From positions 4,711 to 68,710 of the forward strand of contig CDMY01000403.1 of the NCBI GenBank assembly GCA_001179505.1: a DNA stretch of 64,000 bases, read 5' to 3'. The notes below the pieces were generated by a model that did no database searches, had not been told where the DNA came from, and worked only from the letters and a program-made list of their open reading frames with translations. The position numbers and the translations under genes were made by a program. Of this stretch, positions 32,506-45,200 are shown one piece after another. How positions within the stretch are numbered: the first letter of the stretch is position 1; every line of letters starts with the position of its first letter. Source of the DNA: Vitrella brassicaformis (Eukaryota; Sar; Vitrellaceae).

Positions 32506-35500
32506 TTACGCTGGGGTAGGTTCGCTCTCCTTGATGGCCTCGGTGAGGGCCCTGTTGATAGATGAAGACACACATGAATGAATGAGCCCACATAGCATCT
32601 ATAGTGGGGCTGGTGGATGTGCATGTGTGTGCTTATTCATCTGGGTGGGTGACGACAGACACCGTTTACCTTGGGAGCTTCCAGTTGACGTTTTCCTCCG
32701 CGAAGACGAACTCCTCTGTTTGTGTCACACCGAGCTCCTTCAGCCGATCCACCACTCGCTGCACAACGTCCTCGGGTGTGGAGGCGCCTGCCGTGAGGGT
32801 GATGGTCTTGACCCCATCCAGCCACTCCTCGCGGATGTCGTCTGGACCCTGAATCAACTTGCCCCTACACACACACACACACACAACACGTGTACCGCAT
32901 CCAGATGACCTGCGCATGTATGTGCGTGTGTGCGGGGCGTCCGTCCGTCCATACTTGACATTCCTCAGCTCGGCGGTTTCCCTCAGCCGCTTGGAATTGG
33001 ACGACATCTGGTCACCCACCACCAGCGCCAGGTCGCTCTGCCATTCGACACACACCGGACACACGCCCTCTTGGATGGATGGATGGATTGGTGGATGCCT
33101 CACCCGCCCCACCTGTTCGACGACCTCCCTCATGGCGCCCTGCCTGTTGGTGGTGGCGAAGCAGATGCTCCCGCTCGGAATGCTCTCGACGTGGGGATAA
33201 CGCAGCTTCAACGCAGCTGTGTCCAATACACACACACACACACACACGGAGGGACGGATCACTTGAGAAGGTGTGTTGCTGTGCTGTGCTGTGCTGCGGT
33301 GTGGTGTGGTGTGGTGTGCTGTGGTGTGCTGTGCCGACCAACGATGTCTTTGCAGTCGTCCATTGACAGAGTGGTCTGCGTGGCGTAGAACAGCCTGAAG
33401 GCACACAAGACACACAGCAAAGACATGACACTTGTGTGTCTGTGTGTGTGGGTGGGTATGTGTGTGGCTGACTAGACAGACTGACTTGTCGTTTTCGGTG
33501 AAGGGGAGGTTCATGACGTCCTGCACGCTCTCGACGATGGTCGTCTGGTCGGGGGCCTCCCCCTTGGTGCCGATCGTCTCAACTACACCACACCACACCA
33601 CACGCACACTGATGACATTGACGCACACACACCCTATAGTATAGCGTGCGGACTCACTAACCGTGATCGGCGTGGCCAATAAGGATGATGTGATACCCCT
33701 CCTTAGCCTTCCGCTTGGCGTATACGTGGACCTGCACGCGCACACACGCACCAGACACACGTAACGCCTGAACGCATGAGCGCATAACGGCGGGGCGGGC
33801 GGGCGGAGGGTGCGCACCTTAGTGACGAGAGGGCAAGTGGCGTCGACCTCCATGAGGTTCCGCTGCTTGGCGACGTCGCGGACCTCCGGGGGTATGCCGT
33901 GGGCCGAGTAGATGATCTTCTCGCCCTCCGGCACCTCGTTCAGGTCCTCGATGAAGATCACACCCTTGTTCTGTGTTCCCATACATAACATACACACAGA
34001 CAGACAGACAGACAGATGGCCCAGTGAGTGTGTGTGTGTGCGCGCGTTGCATGTAGAAGGTGACCTTGAGTCGGTCACAGACGATTCTGTTGTGCACGAT
34101 CTCGTGTTTGACGTAGATGGGCGGGCCCCACAGCTTGAGCGCCTCCTCGACTGTGTCGATGGCACGAACGACGCCCTGATTGAGTGATAAAAGGACCGAC
34201 CAACGATATGATGGACACACACCAACGAATGCGTGTGATGTGAGCGCTGGTGCAGGCAGGCAGGCAGGCACGGACCTCGCAGAAGCCTCGTGGGTTGGTG
34301 AGTACCAGCTTGATGCCTGGAAGGAAGGACGAGGCGAGGCGAATCAAGGGGAGGGGAGATGCAGATTGATGGGTTCATGGGAAGGTGTACATGTCATGTG
34401 TGTGGGTACGGTATCTTACCTTCTCCCTGCTGCTGCTCCTGCGCCGCTGCTGGCTGCGTGTCGGTCATCATGGTGTTGGCCTTGGAGGTCATCTCGCTCT
34501 TGGCCGAGCCCACCAGCTGGTTGTACCTCTCCACCTCATCAGCCGACCCATACGCCACCGGACTGCGGTCGTCGGTCGAGCTGATCTGCGGAAAATGGAG
34601 GCACACACACACACACGAGTGTTTCTTCATGTGTGTGATATGAGGGGCGGGGGGCGGGTTTGATTTGCGTGCCTTGACGTCGAGTATTGACGCGAGTCCG
34701 TTTGACGACTTGCCACCGGCCTTCTCCACGATATAGGCCAGCGGGGCAACCTTGACACACACACACACACACACACAAGGGTTGATGCCTTCACATATTG
34801 ACGGATGCATGTATGCAGTGACTGCCTAACTGACCTCGTAGAGCAGCCGCAGCTTGGCGGGCGCTGCGTCGCTCGATGGGTTCACGAAGACGCCCTGAAT
34901 GACGTACATGACGTCCATGTGTGTGTGTGTGTGTGTGGCCATGCGTGTGTGTGGATGGCTGCGTACCTTTCCTTTGACGAGCAGCTGGAAGACATCAGGC
35001 ACCATGCCGCCAGTGTACCTGCAGCCATATGGATGGATGTGTCACGAAACACAGGTGTGCGAATGGATCCGCGTACGTGTGGACGTGTGTGTGCGTCTCA
35101 GCCGGCCTAGCCTACCTTAGTTGGTATTTGTTCTTGACCCAGAAGTCCACCAGCTCGTTGTAGCCCTTGTTGTCCTGCGTTGCACGGAGATTGCCTGCAC
35201 ACACACACACACATTCACACACAGAGAGAGAGAGAGAGAGAGTGAAGCACGCACGCTCTCGTGTCCACAGACGTACCCGGTGCGAACAGTTTGCCCTCTC
35301 CGATTTCGGTGAAGCGGTTGGTGTGGACCCAGTCGCCGTGGCGCTGGCCCATGTCGTCGACCAGCGTGAACTCATGCGCACCCTCAACGCCCTCCACGGC
35401 GATCGTCATCGACACGCGGGGGCCGTACATGGCCAAACCTGTCATGTCACACACACACATGGGATGGTGATACAGACAGACAGAGATGGGTGCGGGGGTC

Positions 35501-36678
35501 AGCAGGAACGTACCAGCTGCGCTGAGCTCCCTGCCCGTGATGCCCGTCAGCCTGCTGCCCGGCCACACGCCGAAGAGCGTCCCCACAGCAAAGTTCGTGT
35601 CAACTGCACACACAGTGCACGCCACGCCCTTCTGGAGGTGTGTATACATGTATGTGTGTGTGTATATGCGCCGACCGACCGATGGACGATCCATCAAGTG
35701 GGTCGAATGCGACACTGTATGTGCCGTCGAGATCGTCGCCCTCGGCGATGAGCGGCTTCTCGACGGGCTCCTCCTCGCTTGACGCAGTCGACACCACCCC
35801 TGCACACACAACACACACGATGGGTGGGTGGGTGTTATACTGTGTGTGTGTGTGTCAGGACATTCCCTCCCTCTGTGTGTGAGTGTGAGTGTGTGTGAAC
35901 GTACCCGATTGATCCAGGTTGAAGAAAATCAGATTGTTGGCCAAAATGTCCACAGCCAACTGCACACACACACACACACACACACATACACACACAGAGG
36001 TGTAATGGATGCGCCTCATGATGGACAGACCTGTTCATCCCCAAAGTTGTTGAAGCACGACGTAGAATCACACGAGGCCGTCCGCACCTGACAATCACAC
36101 ACACACCCCCACGAGCGTCCAATCCAATCCAATCCAATCAGCTTGTCTGCCTGCCTGCCCGCGTCCGTACCTTGTATCCGATTTCCTTACAGGCGTCGAA
36201 CATGGCCTTGAGGACCTTCTGCAGCTTGGGCTCCACCCCGCTGTCGGCCAGCCAGTCGTACAGCGTCTCACCCAACTTCATGCTCAGAGAGGCCGGGTGG
36301 GCGGGTGGCACAGACACATCACCTGAACACACACACGCACACACACATCCGCACAGAAACAGAATCACATCCTGATCTCAGATCTGCCGAAGTGGAGTCC
36401 CTGGTTGTTGGCGCGAGTGGCTGACCTTCGTCGCTTGTCATGCGGACTGGACCTCGCAGGCGAAACGCCCCACGAGGCCAGCCGGCAGGGTGCAGATGGC
36501 CTGGCGCTGCTCCTCTCCTCTCACCAAGATGGATAGCACCGCCGCTGGACGAGATCCCTGCCCGCCAATGTGCTGGTGGGCGAAAGGCGCACGACGGCAC
36601 CGCCGTGATGGCCATCATGCAGAGGCACAGCCATGCAGGCGGCACCAGCTGCGCCATCAGCTGCGGGAGCGACTTCAT
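32506..36678 (-). CDS. Plastid-targeted sedoheptulose-1,7-bisphosphatase fused to IspH (HMBPP reductase), 759 aa
   Basis: Twenty-two exons, every junction in phase: 36426-36678, 36171-36322, 36031-36087, 35905-35959, 35680-35799, 35514-35603, 35277-35438, 35116-35194, 34967-35018, 34835-34894, 34673-34750, 34420-34585, then 34276-34316, 34065-34175, 33818-33970, 33662-33731, 33486-33582, 33339-33394, 33113-33216, 32955-33037, 32670-32864, 32506-32551. Residues 1-84 form a signal peptide plus transit-like leader ([19 protein letters not shown], Phe +1). Residues ~90-415 are SBPase rather than FBPase: [62 protein letters not shown] Gln/Ala linker follows. Residues ~442-759 are IspH with the three cluster Cys (NPRGFCEGV Cys454, ATCPLVTKV Cys538, [11 protein letters not shown] Cys636), SAHG and GHADHVETIG. 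The SBPase reading frame has no stop before the IspH exon. One intron (after 34673) has a GC donor. Predicted site: plastid stroma. Confidence 0.82.
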
Positions 36679-36783
36679 TCTCCAGATGCACGGCTGTCTC
36701 TCTCTGGTGCTCCCTCTTGCCGAGAGCAGGAAAGCTCGCAACAAGACCTCTCTAAAGGCCGAAGGGAAGGGTGCATAGGCAGG
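36679..36783. promoter_or_regulatory. 105-bp bidirectional promoter, SBPase-IspH / RCC1-chromodomain genes
   Basis: The two start codons are only 105 bp apart, so core promoters and 5' UTRs must overlap or be very short. No TATA box is seen. The plus-strand start could be further downstream. Confidence 0.4.
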
Positions 36784-37725
36784 ATGAGTGTTCCTGGTGC
36801 CGCTGCAGCCGCTGCGGCGAGCGTGCTGAGCGATGGTATGAGCCCACACGCGTCCGACGCAGATCCCCATGGAGGACAGAACCATAACGGAGAGGTGAGG
36901 TGATGAGAGAGTGCGTGAGTGAGTGAGCACACATGCGTTAACGAACGTTGGCATGGCATGCACCCCACCCCATCCATGTATACCACGCCTCCATGCGTCC
37001 GTCCATCCGCGCAGGCGAAGGATGCGTCAGGCAACGGTGACGGCATAGAGTGCGAGGAGGTGGTTGACGAGCCGATGCCGTCCGCCAGTGGGGACCCCCA
37101 CCAGGGACAGCAGCAGAGGGGTGAGCAAGGTCAGTCAGCACGGGGTGACCGCGGTGCCACTGAGCGAGGATGGGGGGGAGGGTGGGTGGTCACGTCACGT
37201 CACGGAATGCATTGCATGCAACACATATGCAGCACCAACTTAACTAATGTCTGTGTGTCCTGACTGACTGTCCTTGGTCTCTTCACATTGATTGATTGTT
37301 GATTATTGATTTGATTGCATCATGTGCGGCAGTGGGTGCGGGTGGTGGTGAGGTGGAGTACATCGGTTGTGGACCCATATTCACTCGCGCACACCACACA
37401 CACAGAAAGGTAGGGAGGGAGGATCACCACAAATGACAGACAGCAGACGGCACGCTCCATCGTGTGTGTATGCTATGGGTGTGGTCTGTCCGTGTGTCTG
37501 TCTGTCTGTCTGTGCAGTCGTTGCGTCCGGCCGGCTGCGCGCTGCCCAAAGGTCTCTACCCGCTCTCGTCGGTGCTCAAGTCGGTGCCTGGCGAGGCAGC
37601 CGTGGCCGATATCGCTGTGGGCAGGTGGCAGATGGCCGTGCTGCTCGACAACAGTAGGGTGTGTGTCTGGAGGGGGAGGTGAGTGACTGAGTGAGTCAGG
37701 GAGTGAGGGGCGGGAAGTCGTGTTG

Positions 37726-37761
<36 letters not shown>

Positions 37762-40758
37762 CACGTACAAGTGGCAGGATGTGTCAGTGCTGCGGCAGTA
37801 CTGCCTGACCTCCATCACCATGGCCTCCTCACCGACCTCAGAGGAACGGTTCGTCATCGCCGGCATTTCGCGCGAAGGTCTGTCTGTCCATCCACACACA
37901 CCACACCGCACAGACGAGACGTGTGTATGCACGTCACACACACGTGTGGTTGTGTGTTGTGTGTTGTGTGTGGTTATACGTTTGGTTTGGTTTGCAGGGT
38001 CGTTTCACTGGGTGTCGTCAGACAGCCTGCAGAAGGAGCGGTCGATGGACCTGAGCGTGAGGCCTGGCGAGCGGGCAATCGCAAAGTCAATGGATCTGGC
38101 GGACGTAATCGATGTATGTACGCTGCGTACGCTACGTTACGTGGCGGCTACACACACACACACACACACACAAAAGCAACTGCTCACACGTGTGTGCGTT
38201 GATTTGACTGCAGGGTGAGTTTGTGCCGGCCATGGCCGTGCTGAGTTTTGCTGGCGGCGACGAGAATAATCCCTACCTGTTTGTCAAGGGCCCGGAGGCG
38301 TTCACTCGGTTCAGGAACTTCTCATCCACACCACTCAAGGTGGGTGACCAGCACACACACGCGCACACACACCCGAGCCTGACGTCTCTCTCTCTCTCTC
38401 TGTATGTGTGTGTGTTTGTGTTTGTGTGTCCATGGGTTCATCCATCCGCAGGCGCTGTGCGGGCTGTCTGGCCTGTATGGGTGTGTGTTGGTGGCGGACG
38501 GCCACGTGTTCCACTGGAGCCCCGATATGGCGCCCGACGGGCAATACGGCCGATATGACAACGGAAACGTCAAGATGGCCATCAACAAGGTAATAAGGTA
38601 CCCCACCCACCCACCCCATGCACACCACACAGGACTCTACGTCCACATGAATGTTTGTGCGTGTATGCGATGCGCCCCGCCCAGCTGTGTGGTTCCCTCT
38701 CTGCCGGCAAAGTGGTGGACGTCGCTTGCTGCGGCAACGCCTTCACGGCCGTGACGCGCGACGGCGTCATTCACGTGTGGACGGGCGCGGGCGACACTGG
38801 GGCCAAGTTCGTCATCAACACGCCCATCCAGTGGACACCCGACTTCCATCAGATGGTTCGTTTAGTAGTAGCCCCACCCACCCACCGCTCACCTCACCAG
38901 CATGACCTCTGTCTGTTTGTGGTCAAACCATGCTTGTGACAAGCAGCTGATAGACGAGCGTGGCATCCCCTTCGCCAGCCGCTACCTGCTCACCAACGAG
39001 GAGAGGCCGTCCGCCCAGCTCGAGGCCGTCAGGAAGCAGGAGCTCGAGACACTCTATGGCGTCACGGTGACCATGCAGAGGGAGGGGGACGGGGCAGGGG
39101 AGACACCGAAGCTGACCATCAGCAAGGGCGCCGACGACCCGATTGTGCGGCTGTTCGTGTGTGAGGAATGGACCATGGGCGTGAGCCGTGGGGGCCGAGT
39201 TGCTGGGTGGAAGAATGGCCTCCTGACGCGAGGAACAGCGGTCAGTGGAGTGCGTCATGTGTGATGAGTGGATGGACTGACTGGACGGAGGGAGGGATGG
39301 ATGGCTGTCGTGTGGGCTGTGGTGTGTGTGTGCGTCTTTGGTCTCTTCCTTCCTCAGATTGAGAGTGTGTCGGTCAACCTGTACGAGTGTCTGCGGCAGC
39401 TCCACAGCTCCATCAACGACCCCGCCCTCTTCGCCAACATGACCACAGAGACCACCCTCACCGACCTCCCGCCCGCCTCCTGCCGGATCATCGCTTCACC
39501 ATCATGCTTCATATTCGCCCACAGACACCCCGCCCCGGCACCCGCCCCCGCCCAGCCAGAGGCCGACGAAGAAATGATGATGATGCCCGAGAGCTCGGCC
39601 ACGCCAGGCGGTCGCCCCGCGAAGCGCCGCGGCCGCCCGCCTGGCTCGCGTGGACGGGGAGCTGCCAAGAGAAAGGCAGAGGAGGAGCTGGCCACGCGCG
39701 ACACACAGGTGGGTAAATGGAACGATTTATGACGGTTCCTTCCACCACACACACGACAGACAGATGTCTCTCTTTGTTGTGGACTGCCAGGGCGGCGCCG
39801 ACGAGCCTGTGCGTCCGAGCGGCCGCAAGCGGGGTCGGCCGAGGGGCAGTGGTCGGGGCAGGCCGCCCAAGGCCTCACTCGCCGCTATGGCCGCTGCCGC
39901 CGCAGCTGCAGCTGCTGCTGCAGTAGCCAGGGACACCCTCCAGGAGCAGCGCGAGCAGAAAGAGGGTAAGGGTGAGGGTGAGCCACCCCGCTTGTCGAAG
40001 CGAGGCCGCCCACGTGGCAGACCGAGAGGCAGTGGCCGGGGCAGGGCCAGGGGGAAAGGGCGGGAAAGGGGGACTGCGGCAGCAGCAGCAGGGGTGGAGG
40101 ATGCAGCCATGGGTGGTGAGGATGAGGAGCCGGCTGTGAAGCGAGGGGAGGAGTCCGACGAGGAGGAGGAGGAGGAGGAGGAGCCCATGCCGCCGCAGCA
40201 GCGGCGGAGAGGCCGTGCGAGGACCACCGACGAGGACGAGAGCGAGGATGCCGAAGAAGAGGAGCAGGAGTGGTACGTTACGTGCACACGCACTGGCCTG
40301 CCCTGCACCACACTCACACATCCACTGCACTGGCTGTACGTACGGCGTCCATGTGATGTGCCTCTCTCTCTCTCCTGTTGCGATGCGATGTGACCGACCG
40401 ACCATTCCATTCAGGGAGGTGGAGCGCATCCTCTCACACCGTGACCTCGCCAACGGCGTCCGTGAGTTCCAAGTCAAGTGGAAAGGTGCGACCCCCCACC
40501 CCACCCCACCATGCTATGCTATGCTGTCTCCCCCCTCCCCCCACCACGCCACGCACGCAGAAACCCATCTATCTGGTTTGCCTGCCTGTGTATGTCTGTC
40601 CACGCACGCACACAGGGGCCTGGTCGCCGACGTGGGAGAGTGCCGACCTCCTGACACACTGCCAGGAGCTACTGGCCGACTACTGGGTCTGCCGCAACGC
40701 TAACAAGACCAGGGGCGGCCGGTTCGTCAAAGACCCGCAGTTGCTCATGGACCATTGA
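36784..40758 (+). CDS. RCC1-like repeat / AT-hook / chromodomain chromatin protein, 820 aa
   Basis: Fourteen exons, all in phase: 36784-36894, 37015-37120, 37333-37409, 37518-37678, 37762-37877, 37998-38113, 38214-38339, 38452-38589, 38685-38855, 38947-39240, 39358-39708, 39791-40272, 40415-40485, 40616-40758. Residues ~120-470 carry RCC1-type blades: VGRWQMAVLLDNSRVCVWRG, LYGCVLVADGHVFHWSPD, GNAFTAVTRDGVIHVWTG, EEWTMGVSRGGRVAGWKNG. Residues ~560-700 hold several AT-hooks (KRRGRPPGSRGRG, RKRGRPRGSGRGRP, SKRGRPRGRPRG) with poly-Ala and poly-Glu tracts. The C-terminus is a chromodomain: WEVERILSHRDLANGVREFQ, VKWKGAWSPTWESADLL. It probably binds DNA by its hooks and methylated histone or a partner by the chromodomain. 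The histone target is unknown. Confidence 0.8.
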
Positions 40759-42213
40759 GGTGAGGTGAGGGACCTGACGGGCGGCGGACAGATCAGATCG
40801 GATCAGATCAGATCGGCGGACGACGAATCTTTTTCGTCTGCTTCGTTTTGACGTTCACACAACGTACGTACATCTGCATTTTTCCCACTCACATGCATCA
40901 GATGTATGGCGAAGGCGGCATGTAGGGCTGGCATGGCATGGCACGGCTGGCTGCGCGTGTGCGCGATGTATACTTGTGCTGATGATAATACGGTGACTTC
41001 TGAGTGAGTGAGTGGCTTGAATGCACGCAGGGAGGGAGGGACGGGGGGAGTCGGGTGTTTGTTACTTTAGTTCGCGACTGACTGAGACTCACAGGAACAT
41101 GTATCTTGAAGTCAGGTCACTTGACGATGGATGAATTGCGATGATGGATGGTACACGGCCATCCATCCAGCCACAGAGGCGTCACGTCAAGTGAGACAGG
41201 ACAGTGAGTGTCACAGAGTCAGGCATTCGAATGCACATGTGAGCTGAGCGCTCATAGGCACATCAGACAGACATGTATCGAACACACCCACGCATCGCAT
41301 CCAACCTGAGCCAGTCGGCTGAGGGAGGGAGGGAGGGAGCGAGAGACTGTCGTGATTTGGTAGTCTGGTCGGTTGTCTTATTGGAAAATAATAATGCCAT
41401 CAGGGACGGACGACAAACGTCACTCGCTCAGTCAATTGCGATGAGATGTATACAGCCATCGATCCAGGCAGACAGACAGACAGACAGGCAGGCACCACAC
41501 AGGACAGTGTCACAGAGATATGGATATGTGAGGTTACACCCACACACAGAGCATCAACACACGCACACACACAGAGGGAGAGTGGGAGCCGGTCGCAGTT
41601 TCGACACGCAGCGCTTCCCAGCCAGCTGAGCTACCCACACACACACCCATCCATCCATCCATCCATCCCATATATCAGCACATGTATGAGCTACTCGCCA
41701 CCACCACCCTCTACTGGACCTGGCTGGCTGCATGTATGTGACTGACGGCACGTCTATCGATAAATGCACTAACTACGACCCAGCCATGACAAAAAAACTG
41801 CCCCTGGCTCCCATACATGGCTCACACGCGCACACATTCATATTCATTCACAGAGCACGGCGGGGAGGGATGGGGGGAGGGCGCGGCGGGGCGAGGCGAG
41901 GCGGGGCGGGCCACACACACGTCATTCTGACCGTGATCGTGCCCACATACAAGCCAGGCCGCCAGCCAATCCACCATCCATCCATCCATCCATGTGAGTG
42001 ATAGCCATGCGTCTCTACATAAGTAATTAGCACTGCACTCCACTGCCTATAAAGACATTCCACATCATATCATATCACACCACACCACAAAACACAGCAC
42101 GCGAGACCAGTAGCACCCACCACCACAACAGACAGACAGACAGACAAAAAAATACATGTATGTATGCACAATGAATTCATCAAGTCAGGTAGGTCGTCAG
42201 TCAGGTCCCCTAG
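40759..42213. other. convergent intergenic region
   Basis: No gene is seen. It has GATC/AGATCGG runs (40790-40815), a GGGA run (41323-41339), CATC runs (41645-41668, 41978-41994) and a GGCGG/GGCGA tract (41882-41909). Confidence 0.5.
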
Positions 42214-45200
42214 CTAGGGCGATGGCACATCACCCTGCCGCCGCGTGGCCGACGTCTCACTACCGCCTTCAAGACACGCAGGGGCAACTATGGAACGTGC
42301 CACCAACCCCAACACCTCTCTCGACACCTGTCTGGAGCACTCACTGGGCGACGATGATGCCAACGACGGCAGGTGCGATATGAACGGCGGCGAGAACGCC
42401 CCCACTCCCTCACCCTCCCCATGACCACAAGAAGCGTCGCCCTCTCCCTCTCCCTCCCTGCCATCTGTCTCGGTCGTCACGCCGTCACCTTCGCTTGTGT
42501 CCCAGAGAGACGGCGCCGGCTGCTGCCCCACAATCTGCTGCCCCGAGATCAGCTGCCCCGCTTTGGTGCCGCTGTCGCCCTCGCGATTGTTGTTGTCACT
42601 TGCACACATCGAGATGGTCTTGGTGGGCTCAGGGGCGGTGTGGGTGTGGGTGTGGGAGTGAGAGTCATTCTTTGGGCCGATGAGGGACAGGATAACAGGC
42701 AGCAGGATGATCCCGTGGCCGAAGCCGATCCACAAGACCTGATGGTTGGTTGAAGGCAGGGAGGAAGGGAGAGAGAAACGGGGCATTGTGTGCGTGGGGG
42801 GGTGGTTGGTGCAGTGAGTGCTTACGAGAGTCATCATTCTGAAAAAGATAACGAAAATGAAGCTCCTCATGGTGAGGATGACCAGCATGGACAGGAACGT
42901 CGAGACCACACCCTGCAGCAGCGGATTGCCCATCAGGATCAGCGTCTCAGCAACCCTATACACACACACATCACCAGCCAAAATGCATACCTAGTCCATT
43001 CCCCTCCTCTCATACGCGGCCGTTGCAGTCATACCTGTGATTGCGGGTGGGCCCGACACAGTGGGAGAAGGTGTGGCACATGTGGGTCTGAACAAACCAA
43101 CACAGCACAGAGAGAGAGAGAGAGAGAGTGAGCAGTGTGACAAAAGTATGACGTGTGTGAGCTCATGACATGACCTCTTTTCTTTTGCCTTACTACACTG
43201 ACCGTGTAGTCGACGGAGAACCCGACAGAGAGGATGAGGCAGACCATGGACATCATGTTGAGCTTCAGGTCCCAGAAGTCCAAGAACCCAAACAGGCCCA
43301 CGTCGATGGTCACGAGCATCACCATCACCAACACCCAACACTGCCAGTCCCTCATCAGGAACATCGACACCTAAACATATACACACACACACACACATGG
43401 ACACATCCACACACACCTCGCCATGTCCCCTTGGTGCCCCCACTCACCAGGAGCACAGCGATGAGCGCATATCCCATGTTGAGGAGGGTCGACTGCACGA
43501 TTGACACGTCCTGCTCGTAATAAGGGAAGTACTCGCCATAGGGGAAGCACTCAAGCCCTCCAGGCCCCTCGGCTGCGATGTGGCAGTCCTCACGGCTGCG
43601 CGTCATCAGCTTGGCACCCGACACGTCAGGACTAGCGAAAAAACGCAACTTGTAGGCAAGCAGATTTTCCCTCTCTGGCATGACACACACACGCACACAA
43701 ACACATATACACACAAATGGAAGCGTGAAAGGCCGTGCTCGAGCGCTGTGTGTGGGGGTGCACCTCACCTTCGTCGAATTTGAAGTCGCTGGCGAGGATC
43801 TTGATCTCTTTCTTAGAGAGGAACTTTCTCAGCCTGTTTGTGAGCGAGCGGCACACAGAGGGATGTGTGTACGTTTGGGTGCGAAGGTCTGTCTGTGTAT
43901 CTCCCTCTCTGTCCAGACAGCTTACTCGGCGGTGAATCCCTGGGGGTCGTCCTCCTCCTCCTCCAGTGTGGCCTGGTCGGTGCGGGTGTAGAATTCGTAC
44001 ATTCCCGAGAAGACCTGGTCCGACGCGTAGCCGCCGCTCCGTAACCGATCCTCATACGCCATGTACTCCTCCTGTGGAGAAAGAAACACACACAGCGCAC
44101 GCAGCACATGTATGCCGTGTGTGCCGTGCCAGCCAGTCGTCCCCGCACTCAACCAACTCACCCGGACTTCTTTCTTCCACCACTCCTGTCGGTTTGGGAA
44201 GACTACAAAGACGTCCTCGCCGTAGGAGGTGAAGCTGGTGAAGTAGCGACTCCAGAACACCCTGTAGTACGAGTCCTCAGGCGTCAGCCACAAGAGATCC
44301 AAACCGGTCGTCATGCGCGTCACGCCCCACACAGACACGGCAAGGTACCCGGCGAACAGCAGCAGAGTCACCACCTGCATAAGCACATGTGGGGTAGGGA
44401 CGGTAAATGATCTTTCCCTCTGCCACCATTGCTGTATCTGCGTGTGTCTGTGTGTGTACCTACCTTGACAGCAGGGATGGTGACCCATCTGCCCCAGAAT
44501 CGCCTGAACGCCCACCGCACCTTCCGCCCAACTGTGCCAACTGGCTCCTCCACATCGGCCATGGGGCCGTCCCGCGCCTCGTCCCAGCCATCCTCATAAC
44601 CCAGATGCACGCCGAAAAAGCCGCCACTGCTGCACCCGTGTTGCCGTGAGCTGCTTGTGGTGCTGGTGGTGCTTGTGGTGCTGGCCCTTCTCTGCCTGAT
44701 GGTGAGCTCTTGCGCCTTCAGCTGCAGAGCCGCGAGCTCGAAGGTGTCGAGGGCGGCGGGAGGGGGGGATGAGGTGCGGCTGGGGGTGGAGGGGTGGGAC
44801 GCTGAGATGCTCACCGAATGGTGCTCCTGCTCGTGCTCTGGCTCGGTGGTACTGTCCGGCTGTGGCTGCTCTGGATCGTGGTGTTCTTCAGCAGCTGGTG
44901 GCGGTGGCGGTTGTGCTGATTTTAGTGCTGGTGTTGGTGTGGATGATCGCCTCCTCTTTCTGCAGGTGTTGCACCATGTCTCGAGGTACGGCCCCTTGCC
45001 GGCCGCCTCACGCTTGGCGTCCAGACACACACTGGCGAGAAAGAAGGTGAGGGCGTAGAAGTAGCCCTGAAAAAGAAAGGGGGTCAAGCAGCAAGACAGA
45101 GGCATCCATGATCACGGATGAAGGCATATGTGTGTTTCTTGTATGTGTGTTGATGATTGTGGGGCAGGCTGGCCACTAGACCCACCATGAGCAGTGCCAA

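Noticed and set aside
32666-34378. 570-codon minus-strand open frame in the IspH region
   Set aside because: It reads through introns full of CA/TG repeats. The real gene is the spliced model; only parts of this frame (the exons in that phase) are coding.
34276-34420. Treating SBPase and IspH as two adjacent genes
   Set aside because: IspH has no in-frame ATG or leader in its first exon, and the upstream donor matches in phase. A two-gene model would need an unseen exon inside a 103-bp intron.
35277-35438. Calling the bisphosphatase domain FBPase
   Set aside because: [26 protein letters not shown] and the RxxVAYGSxxEVxRY ending are SBPase-like, though substrate preference still needs alignment or assay.
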